64,000 bases of DNA from Cytophagales bacterium (GTDB taxonomy: Bacteria > Bacteroidota > Bacteroidia > Cytophagales > Spirosomataceae): assembly GCA_004292855.1 (NCBI GenBank), contig RDXN01000051.1, positions 1-64,000 on the forward strand. Reading direction: 5' to 3'. Both the position numbers and the translations under genes were made by a program. Position 1 is the first letter of the stretch. Each line of letters opens with the position of its first letter. The notes under the pieces are model-generated. The model had not been told where the DNA came from, did not search any database, and saw nothing but the letters and a program-made list of their open reading frames with translations. Positions 35,234 through 42,439 of this stretch are shown one piece after another.

Positions 35234-35262
35234 TAAAAAAAGCCCGCTGCTGGGCGGGCTTT
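35234..35262 (-). terminator. Terminator of the thioredoxin-like gene
   Basis: AAAGCCCGC/GCGGGCTTT hairpin (about 35239-35262) preceded on the + strand by a run of A (35234-35240), which is the U-tract of a minus-strand transcript. It lies 24 nt past the stop of the minus-strand thioredoxin-like gene (35286). Confidence 0.8.
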
Positions 35263-35285
35263 CGACTCGTTATCAATAGATTACC

Positions 35286-35879
35286 TCAATGCGCCACGGC
35301 GGCAGGGGCTTGTGCCGAGGGATTGGGCAGTTTGTCCTGAAAGCTCTTGACGTAGGTGCCGGCTTTGAATTTCTCGAATTCTTCTTTCGTGTGGCTATTT
35401 GAACCAAACCACGTCACGATCTGATGGAACATGCGTGGCTCCAGATAGCCCGGAACGGGTTGAATCAACTCCATTTTTTCGTTCAGATACACGGTTGTCG
35501 GGTAGCTCATTTGCCCTTTCAGGAGCGTAGCGGCCAGTTCATGAACATTGCCCATTGACTTGTACACGCGATCACCAAGCTTGATGTCTTCTTTCCCTTC
35601 GGCGTTTAGCTTCACCGAATAGTAGTGTTCGTTCATATAGTCGGCGATAACCGGGTTCGTGAAGGTGTTGCGGTCCATAACCTTGCACCAACCGCACCAA
35701 TCGGTGTATACGTCGACAAAGATCTTTTTCGGCTTCTTTTGTTGGGCCGTGAACGCTTCCTCAATGGTCATCCACTTAATTTTTTTCTCCGCTGGTTTAG
35801 GATCGTCTAAGCGGGTTATGAAGCCAAGACTGGCTACGCCGACACACAGGGTCAGCAGCAGGGTAGCGAACGTGTTCAT
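35286..35879 (-). CDS. Secreted thioredoxin-like protein (CGWC)
   Basis: 197 residues from ATG 35879; the longer reading to 36173 overlaps the divergent acyl-CoA dehydrogenase gene and is a shadow. Signal peptide MNTFATLLLTLCVGVASLGF. The thioredoxin fold carries the active site DWCGWCKVMDRNTF (CGWC), the cis-Pro segment MSYPTTVYLN, and an N-terminal WMTIEEAFTAQQKKPKKIFV typical of the thioredoxin_7/DUF255-like group. Likely a periplasmic thiol-disulfide protein. Redox direction and partner cannot be told from sequence. Confidence 0.88.
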   Translation of the reverse strand: MNTFATLLLTLCVGVASLGFITRLDDPKPAEKKIKWMTIEEAFTAQQKKPKKIFVDVYTDWCGWCKVMDRNTFTNPVIADYMNEHYYSVKLNAEGKEDIKLGDRVYKSMGNVHELAATLLKGQMSYPTTVYLNEKMELIQPVPGYLEPRMFHQIVTWFGSNSHTKEEFEKFKAGTYVKSFQDKLPNPSAQAPAAVAH

Positions 35880-35975
35880 GCTTTTTTGTCTGTATCTTTG
35901 AAACAAAGATACGATTTGGTGAGCACGCAAAGTTCCTAATACGCAAAGATTTAACCACGAGCCACCACGATTTCT

Positions 35976-37793
35976 ATGCCAACGCCTTTTTTCTCTGCCC
36001 GCGACCTGTCGTTTCATCTCTACGAAGTACTTCAGGCCGATCAACTCACGCGCTTTGCCCATTTTGCCGATCACGACCGGGCTTCGTTCGATATGGTGCT
36101 CGATGCTGCCGCCCAAATTGGTGAGAATCTGCTTCGGCCCCTGCTCACGGTGATGGATCGCGACGAGCCGCAACTAGTCGACGGTAAAATCCGGGTTCAC
36201 CCCGACATGCGGGCCATTATCCGACGCTTCGGCGACGACGGCTGGATCAACGCGCCCTTCACCTACGACGAAGGCGGGCAGCAACTCCCGGCCACGGTCA
36301 TGAACGCGGCCACGTTTATTTTCGGTGCAGCCAACTATTCTTCAAGTGTGTTCCCGTTTCTGACCACGGGCGCGGCTAACCTGCTGCGGAGTTTTGGGAG
36401 CAAAGAGCTGATCGACCGCTTCACCCCAAACATGTATACCGGACGGTGGCAGGGTACAATGGCCCTCACCGAACCCGACGCTGGTTCGTCGCTGTCCGAC
36501 ATAACGACCTCTGCCGAACCCATTGACGAAGCGACTGGTGTGTACAAAATCAGGGGGCAAAAAATCTATATTTCGGCGGGCGACCACGACGCCTGCGACA
36601 ATGTGATTCACCTGATGCTGGCCAAAATCAAAGGTGGGCCAGCCGGGGCCAAGGGTATTTCGCTGTTTGTGGTGCCCCAAAAACGCCCCACCGACACGGG
36701 CGAACTCGTTGATAATGACGTGCTGACGGCGGGTGTGTATCACAAAATGGGTTACAAAGGCGCACCCATTGCGCACCTCATGGTTGGCTCGAACGACGGG
36801 ACCGTGGGCTACCTGCTTGGGCAACCGCATCAGGGTTTGCGCTACATGTTCCAGATGATGAACGAAGCCCGCGTGGGGGTGGGCATGAACGCCGTGTCGA
36901 TTGGTACGGCGGCTTATTATGCCTCGCTCGCCTACGCCCGCGAACGCCCGCAGGGACGCCCCATTGCCGAGAAAGGTCCGGGCCACGATTGGTCGGCTAA
37001 ACCCCAAACGCCCATTGTTCGCCACGCCGATGTGAAGCGGATGCTACTGTTCCAAAAGGCCGTTCTGGAGGGATCGTTGGGGTTGTTGCTCCAGTGCAGC
37101 CAACTCGCCGATACCGCCCATGCCGCCGAAGGCGAAGAGGCTCAGCGCGCGGCTCTGTTGCTCGATTTACTGACGCCCGTTGCTAAGTCATACCCATCGG
37201 AAATGGGGTGCCTGACCACGAGTGCCGCCGTGCAGATTCTGGGCGGGGCAGGCTACACGACCGATTTTCCGGTGGAGCAGTTTTACCGCGAGGCCCGCAT
37301 TCACCCTATTCACGAGGGAACGACGGGCATTCACGGGCTGGATTTGCTCGGCCGTAAGGTGACCATGCAGGGCGGTAAGGCCGTGCAAATTTGGGTTGAG
37401 GCTGTGCAAAAAACGATGACCGAAGCCGCCGAACATGACGCCCTCAAACCACTCGTCGACGAAATGGGCAAGGCGTTGGGTATGCTCGATACCACCACAC
37501 GCCACCTGCTTGGCCTGTTGCCCACTGATACCGAAGCCGCTCTCGCCGATGCGACCCTGTACCTCGAACTGTTTGGTATTGTGACCATCGGCTGGCAATG
37601 GCTCCGGCAGGCTACCGTGGCGCAGGAAGCCTTGCCTAACGCGGTATCGGACGAGGACCGTAATTTCTATCAGGGAAAACTAATGACCGCCCGCTACTTC
37701 GTTGAGTATGAATTGGTAAAAGTTCGTAGCTTAGCCAAGCGGCTCCAGTCGCCCGACCGCGTAACGGTCGCGATGCAGTCGGAGTGGTTTTGA
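35976..37793 (+). CDS. Acyl-CoA dehydrogenase, large type with C-terminal extension
   Basis: 605 residues, the long acyl-CoA dehydrogenase subgroup (as in DmdC and related enzymes). GTMALTEPDAGSSLSDITTS is the FAD/substrate mid-domain block; MNEARVGVGMNAVSIGTAAY follows; the catalytic region is QILGGAGYTTDFPVEQFYRE with RIHPIHEGTTGIHGLDLLGR. The extra 120-residue C-terminal domain (about 480-605) is the AcylCoA_DH C-terminal type. Substrate unknown, possibly long-chain or modified acyl-CoA. It is divergent from the thioredoxin-like gene across 96 nt. Confidence 0.92.
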   Translation: MPTPFFSARDLSFHLYEVLQADQLTRFAHFADHDRASFDMVLDAAAQIGENLLRPLLTVMDRDEPQLVDGKIRVHPDMRAIIRRFGDDGWINAPFTYDEGGQQLPATVMNAATFIFGAANYSSSVFPFLTTGAANLLRSFGSKELIDRFTPNMYTGRWQGTMALTEPDAGSSLSDITTSAEPIDEATGVYKIRGQKIYISAGDHDACDNVIHLMLAKIKGGPAGAKGISLFVVPQKRPTDTGELVDNDVLTAGVYHKMGYKGAPIAHLMVGSNDGTVGYLLGQPHQGLRYMFQMMNEARVGVGMNAVSIGTAAYYASLAYARERPQGRPIAEKGPGHDWSAKPQTPIVRHADVKRMLLFQKAVLEGSLGLLLQCSQLADTAHAAEGEEAQRAALLLDLLTPVAKSYPSEMGCLTTSAAVQILGGAGYTTDFPVEQFYREARIHPIHEGTTGIHGLDLLGRKVTMQGGKAVQIWVEAVQKTMTEAAEHDALKPLVDEMGKALGMLDTTTRHLLGLLPTDTEAALADATLYLELFGIVTIGWQWLRQATVAQEALPNAVSDEDRNFYQGKLMTARYFVEYELVKVRSLAKRLQSPDRVTVAMQSEWF

Positions 37794-37802
37794 TGCTGCG
37801 CG

Positions 37803-37896
37803 GTTTCAAGTTTCATTGCCTTCGGCGTTTCAAGGCTTCGCGTTCCAACACTACTAACTTCTGACCTGAAACGGCGTAGCCAATGAAACTTGAAAC
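37803..37896. repeat. Inverted repeat with 16-bp perfect arms
   Basis: GTTTCAAGTTTCATTG (37803-37818) and CAATGAAACTTGAAAC (37881-37896) are exact reverse complements separated by 62 nt. The loop carries further TTTCAAGG/CTGAAACG words. It lies between two + strand genes and begins 9 nt after the dehydrogenase stop; possibly a degenerate REP-type element. Confidence 0.6.
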
Positions 37897-37923
37897 GCCA
37901 ACGGCATTGAAACTATAACTACT

Positions 37924-38601
37924 ATGCGCTTAATCCTGATTCACGGCTACGTTGAAGATGCCGGTATTTTCGACAATCTGGTGCCGCTGCTGTTGCCTGC
38001 CTCGTTGTTGCCTATCGACGTCAACGACGAATACGCCCGTTGGAACCCAACGGGTCGGATTAACGCCCGGCAGTTTGCCCAATACCTGACCGATTACTAC
38101 GACATCACTGCCGACGATGTGCTGATTGGTCACTCGATGGGTGGCTGGATAGCGATTAATATCAAGGAGTTAACGGGTGCGAAGACGATTCAACTGGCGT
38201 CGTTCACGGATCAGAAAAAGATCAATTTTCCCGTGCGCAACCTGACCGCGTTGAAGCTTATGCTCCGTATTGGCCTTACGCAAAGCGTGTGGCTAACCAA
38301 CTACTTCAAAAAACTCTACCCTTTTGCTGAGTCGAAAGAACTCTATGACCGACTTGTGTCGGGTATACCGGCCATCAAACCGACACACCTTTTTTTGCAA
38401 CAACAGACCCTGTTTGCACCCGTGCCCCCGCTAACGGTACAGCCCGATTTGCGCATCCACGCCCGCCCCGACAACATTGTGTTCACGCCCAGTGAACCGT
38501 TCCATGAGGTTCCCGGCGACCATTTTACACTCTATTGCCAACCCGAAACCGTGGCCGAACCGATTTTGAGTGTGTTGGCGCAGGTTAGATTGGGTAACTA
38601 G
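37924..38601 (+). CDS. Alpha/beta hydrolase
   Basis: 225 residues, compact alpha/beta hydrolase. The oxyanion strand LILIHGYVEDAGIF opens the protein; the nucleophile elbow is LIGHSMGGWIAIN (Ser in GHSMG); the expected acid and His are near the C-terminus, the latter in VPGDHFTLYCQPE. No signal peptide, so cytosolic. Esterase or thioesterase activity is likely; the substrate is unknown. Confidence 0.85.
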   Translation: MRLILIHGYVEDAGIFDNLVPLLLPASLLPIDVNDEYARWNPTGRINARQFAQYLTDYYDITADDVLIGHSMGGWIAINIKELTGAKTIQLASFTDQKKINFPVRNLTALKLMLRIGLTQSVWLTNYFKKLYPFAESKELYDRLVSGIPAIKPTHLFLQQQTLFAPVPPLTVQPDLRIHARPDNIVFTPSEPFHEVPGDHFTLYCQPETVAEPILSVLAQVRLGN

Positions 38602-38664
38602 ACAAATTCAATGAACACATAGGCTCAGAGCTTTTGATATGAGCATTTAGAGATAATGATCTGA

Positions 38665-38744
38665 GTTTTTTGTCATTCCGAGGTACGAGGAATCTCACCA
38701 TCAGGCAACTGTAAGGTTCCTCGTACCTCGGAATGACAAAAAAC
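38665..38744. repeat. Perfect 28-bp inverted repeat, REP-like and terminator-like
   Basis: Arms 38665-38692 and 38717-38744 are exact inverted copies (GTTTTTTGTCATTCCGAGGT...) with a 24-nt loop. The ends are T-rich/A-rich, so it can act as a bidirectional terminator between the convergent hydrolase and FkbM genes. The words GTCATTCCGAG and GAGGAATCT belong to a widely dispersed bacterial palindromic element; a related copy is at 21208-21316. Confidence 0.8.
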
Positions 38745-38760
38745 CATCTAACTACTTGTG

Positions 38761-39513
38761 TTAAACGATCAACCGTTCCAGCACCTCATATTCGCCGATG
38801 CGTTCGTGACGGTGTGCATACGGGGCCATAGCCGCAAACAGAGCCTCGGAGCAGCCGGGTTTGGTGCGGTCGTGGGTTTCGACAATCAAGGCTCTGGTAT
38901 GGGGAAGCCAATCGGCGGTGTTGGCCGAGAACACTTCTTTTTCGCTACCCTCGATGTCTAACTTGACCAGATCGGCTCCTTTCCAGCCTGCTGCCCGAAT
39001 CAGGTCGGCAACCGATAAGGCCTTGACCGACAGATTCGTAGGTCGGTCTGTCTCGACTACGGTAAAGGCCCACGAGCCTTCGCCTTCTGGGTCGTCCAGA
39101 ATATTCAGGTAGGTGCTACGCGACCAAATGCCCGCCTGTATCACCTGGATAGTGGGGTAGGGGGCGGTGTTCTTCCGAAGCATCTCAACATTGCCCGTTT
39201 CGGGTTCGACAGCCAGAATCTGCGCGTCGGGGTAGCGATGGGCAAAAAAGACAGCCGCCAGCCCAATGTTGGCCCCGCCGTCGATGATGGTTTTGGGCGA
39301 AAAAGTCAGGTTAACGCCTTCGTACTCACCCTGAACGAAAAGCTGATTGAAGACCTTCGGATCGCTCGTGCCGGGGCGCAGATAGACCGGGTGTTTTAGG
39401 TCGGGGAGGCTGACACAGAGCAAGTTGCCCGTTCGGCGTTTGAGCAACCGGTACAAGCGAATTCCCTGAACAAGTCCAAAACGTTGAATATAGAGCGGCA
39501 ATTTTGTAGCCAT
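38761..39513 (-). CDS. FkbM-family SAM-dependent methyltransferase
   Basis: 250 residues from ATG 39513; the longer reading to 39690 runs into the 3' end of the neighbouring barrel gene. The Rossmann core shows KTIIDGGANIGLAAVFFAHR (SAM-binding GGANIG) and ILAVEPETGNVEML, followed by DLVKLDIEGSEKEVF, the FkbM hallmark. These enzymes O-methylate sugars or secondary metabolites. No biosynthetic cluster is adjacent, so a glycan or lipid target is only a guess. Confidence 0.9.
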   Translation of the reverse strand: MATKLPLYIQRFGLVQGIRLYRLLKRRTGNLLCVSLPDLKHPVYLRPGTSDPKVFNQLFVQGEYEGVNLTFSPKTIIDGGANIGLAAVFFAHRYPDAQILAVEPETGNVEMLRKNTAPYPTIQVIQAGIWSRSTYLNILDDPEGEGSWAFTVVETDRPTNLSVKALSVADLIRAAGWKGADLVKLDIEGSEKEVFSANTADWLPHTRALIVETHDRTKPGCSEALFAAMAPYAHRHERIGEYEVLERLIV

Positions 39514-39547
39514 GCAACAAAGATAGCTACCAATGAGGGGTGATGGT

Positions 39548-40702
39548 TTAAAACGCTTCGCCCGTAAACACATAAAACCCCGGCCCCTCGCGGGTGAAGC
39601 CCACATCGAAACGCAGAAAAATGTCTTTTTTGGGGAACAGGTAGTAGCGAATACCCGCTCCGCCTGCGGGCAAAAGTTTGCGCATGTCAAGTTGGGCGGG
39701 TGTGGACCCCACCGTGCCTAACGACGCGAAGAGGGCACCCCCAAACCGTTTGCTGAACGGAAACGGCAGAAACCTGTACTCGACTTGTGTGGCAACGTAA
39801 GCCCGGTCGCGGAACCGACCCGGATAATAGCCGCGCATGATAATTTCGTTGCCCAGCAGAGCCAACTGATTGAACGGGACCGTTCCACCCATAAACTGCC
39901 CAAACCCCTGCCAGGCTATTACCTGCGATTTTTTGACACGGTGGTAGTACCGCAAATCGAAATTGGTATTCTGAAACCGGTATGTGCTACCCCAAAACGG
40001 GCTGTACTCCAGGTGGGCGATCTCCCCGAAGAATCCCTGCCGGGGGTTAAGTGGATTTTTGCGGCTGTCGTATACAAAACTGGCACCTAACCCCAAATTG
40101 GCTGAGCCATTCGCGCCCGTAGGCATGTCGAAGGTACGACCCTCGCCCTGCTTGAATGATACCCGCCCCAACGACTGAAAATCGAATTGGGGCCCTAGGA
40201 ACAAATTTTTGCCGATGCCTTTTAAGGCCCGCTGCCGGATCTGTACCGAAAAGGCATCCACTGTAGCGGGGTCGTTGGGGGCAGCATCCCGGCCAATCCC
40301 CCAGTACAAAAGCGGAAACTGCTGCACCCGCGTCCGGCCAATAAATAGCCAGTTGTCGCGGTGACCGTAGAGCGCATTGTCGATGTTCAGGCCGTACTGC
40401 CCGCGTAACGTAACAAAGGTAAACGCATTGATTTCGCTTAGGCGATTGTTCTTATAATCGCCACGGGCGTGGTAGAGATACAGCGATGAAACGCCTATTT
40501 CAAGACTGGTTTCGGGCGCGAAGGTCGCCGTGGGATACAAGAGAAACCGGGGCTTGGCGGGTGAGGTCGTGTCGTTGACAAATTTGTTGATGTACCTCCC
40601 CAACAGGGTGTGGTCGTGAATCAACTGGGCACGTGCCGGGAGTCCGGTTAGGCCAAGTATCAACAGGGTCAACGTATAGAGATGGTGAGCGCGTGTGTTC
40701 AT
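39548..40702 (-). CDS. BamA/TamA (Omp85) family outer-membrane protein, barrel only
   Basis: 384 residues. Signal peptide MNTRAHHLYTLTLLILGLTG, cleavage near ARAQ. There are no POTRA domains; the remainder is a surface-antigen D15-type barrel: FVYDSRKNPLNPRQGFFGEI, ALLGNEIIMRGYYPGRFRDR (the conserved RGY turn), and a C-terminal FLRFDVGFTREGPGFYVFTG with terminal aromatic F. Bacteroidetes carry many such short Omp85 proteins of unknown transport role. It is divergent from lpd across about 190 nt with no clear regulatory motif. Confidence 0.85.
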   Translation of the reverse strand: MNTRAHHLYTLTLLILGLTGLPARAQLIHDHTLLGRYINKFVNDTTSPAKPRFLLYPTATFAPETSLEIGVSSLYLYHARGDYKNNRLSEINAFTFVTLRGQYGLNIDNALYGHRDNWLFIGRTRVQQFPLLYWGIGRDAAPNDPATVDAFSVQIRQRALKGIGKNLFLGPQFDFQSLGRVSFKQGEGRTFDMPTGANGSANLGLGASFVYDSRKNPLNPRQGFFGEIAHLEYSPFWGSTYRFQNTNFDLRYYHRVKKSQVIAWQGFGQFMGGTVPFNQLALLGNEIIMRGYYPGRFRDRAYVATQVEYRFLPFPFSKRFGGALFASLGTVGSTPAQLDMRKLLPAGGAGIRYYLFPKKDIFLRFDVGFTREGPGFYVFTGEAF

Positions 40703-40894
40703 TCGTCAGGTTCTACCCAACTAAACCGATAGCACCCGTATTTGGTTATTCGCCAGCAGGTGAGACCCATCTGAAATGCTCAACAAAAAACCGGGATGGT
40801 GTGAGGGCGTAAGGAATTCTGAACGAAATTTGCCGCACAAACGCTTTCACTATGAATGGGTTTCGGCACTTAAACCGGGGCCTGCGAACGACTT

Positions 40895-42298
40895 ATGCAA
40901 GAATACGACGTTATTGTAATCGGCTCAGGGCCGGGCGGTTATACGGGTGCCATCCGATGCGCTCAATTGGGCCTGAAAACGGCCATCATCGAAAAATACA
41001 ACACACTCGGCGGCACTTGCCTGAACGTAGGCTGCATTCCATCGAAGGCCCTGCTCGACTCGTCGGAGCATTTTTACAACGCCAGTCACACCTTTGTTGA
41101 ACACGGTATTCGGCTGGAAAATCTGGGCGTGGATTTGGGGCAAATGATCAAGCGCAAGCAGGATGTGGTCGACCAAACGACCAAAGGGATTGCGTTTTTG
41201 ATGAAGAAAAACAAGATCGACACCTATTATGGCCTCGGCTCTTTTGTGGACGCCAATACGGTGAAGATTGCGAAAAACGAGGGGGGCGAAGAGACCATCA
41301 AGGGCAAAAACATCGTGATTGCCACCGGTTCGAAACCGATGTCGTTTCCGTCGATGCCGCTCGACAAGGAGCGTGTGATTACCTCGACCGAAGCTCTCAA
41401 ACTGCCTGAAATCCCGAAGCACCTGATTATCATCGGGGCGGGCGTGATCGGGGCCGAGCTAGGGTCGGTATATGCCCGGATCGGAGCCAAAGTGTCGTTT
41501 GTAGAGTTTGCCGATTCGATGATCCCAACGATGGACAAAACGATGGGCAAAGAACTCCAGAAGGCCGTGAAAAAGCTCGGGGCTGAGTTTTATTTCAACC
41601 ATAAAGTAACGTCTGTCGTCCGCAATGGCGACGAAGTGACGGTCAACATTGACACCCCAAAGGGAGAGCAAATGACCCTCACGGGTGATTATTGCCTGGT
41701 GTCGGTGGGGCGCAAACCCTACACCGACGGACTCAATTTGGAAGCCGCCGGGGTGAAGGCCGATAGCCGGGGTAAGGTGGAGGTAGACAGCTACCTGCGC
41801 ACCAGCGTACCGCACATCTACGCCCTTGGCGACGTGATTCGCGGGGCCATGCTCGCCCACAAGGCCGAAGAGGAAGGCACGTTCATTGCCGAAACCATTG
41901 TGGGTCAAAAGCCCCATATTCATTACCGCCTGATTCCGAACGTGGTTTACACCTGGCCCGAAGTGGCCGCTGTTGGTTACACCGAAGAAGAACTGAAGGC
42001 CGAAGGCAAAGCCTACAAAACCGGCTCGTTTCCTTTCAAAGCTCTGGGTCGTGCCCGCGCCAGTATGGACATCGACGGACTAGCCAAGGTGCTGGCCGAC
42101 AAAGAGACCGACGAAATTTTGGGCGTTCACATCATTGGTCCCCGTGCTGCCGACATCATTGCCGAGGCCGTGGTGGCAATGGAGTACCGGGCCTCCGCCG
42201 AAGATATCTCGCGCATGTCGCACGCCCACCCAACCTACACCGAAGCCTTCAAAGAGGCTTGCCTGGCCGCTACCGACAACCGGGCAATTAATATGTAG
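40895..42298 (+). CDS. lpdA: Dihydrolipoyl dehydrogenase
   Basis: 467 residues. FAD-binding GSGPGGYTGAIRCAQLG, redox-active disulfide Cys42/Cys47 in GGTCLNVGCIPSK, NAD-binding GAGVIGAELGSVYARIG, and the C-terminal interface HAHPTYTEAFKEA with the catalytic His445/Glu450 dyad. It reoxidises dihydrolipoamide in the 2-oxoacid dehydrogenase complexes and glycine cleavage system. It stands alone here and is followed by the first copy of the 37-bp terminator repeat that also closes the restriction island. Confidence 0.96.
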   Translation: MQEYDVIVIGSGPGGYTGAIRCAQLGLKTAIIEKYNTLGGTCLNVGCIPSKALLDSSEHFYNASHTFVEHGIRLENLGVDLGQMIKRKQDVVDQTTKGIAFLMKKNKIDTYYGLGSFVDANTVKIAKNEGGEETIKGKNIVIATGSKPMSFPSMPLDKERVITSTEALKLPEIPKHLIIIGAGVIGAELGSVYARIGAKVSFVEFADSMIPTMDKTMGKELQKAVKKLGAEFYFNHKVTSVVRNGDEVTVNIDTPKGEQMTLTGDYCLVSVGRKPYTDGLNLEAAGVKADSRGKVEVDSYLRTSVPHIYALGDVIRGAMLAHKAEEEGTFIAETIVGQKPHIHYRLIPNVVYTWPEVAAVGYTEEELKAEGKAYKTGSFPFKALGRARASMDIDGLAKVLADKETDEILGVHIIGPRAADIIAEAVVAMEYRASAEDISRMSHAHPTYTEAFKEACLAATDNRAINM

Positions 42299-42320
42299 AG
42301 TTGATAAAAAAGGCTGAAAA

Positions 42321-42357
42321 CACAAACGCCCGGTTGTTTTTGAGCAGCCGGGCGTTT
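42321..42357. terminator. lpdA terminator; left copy of the island-flanking 37-bp repeat
   Basis: AAACGCCCGG (42324-42333) pairs with CCGGGCGTTT (42348-42357) around a 14-nt loop. The whole 37-nt block 42321-42357 is identical to 50424-50460 beyond hsdM. Its stem is 10 bp here and 16 bp in the right copy. Confidence 0.88.
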
Positions 42358-42439
42358 ATACTTACAACACAAGCAGGTTGAGCATTTCGTCAATCAACCA
42401 CGAACACGTCCTGTGTTAACCTTGCATTCGATAGCGTAC

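Noticed and set aside
35880-36173. Upstream extension of the thioredoxin-like gene
   Set aside because: It overlaps the divergent acyl-CoA dehydrogenase start and lies before a clear signal peptide.
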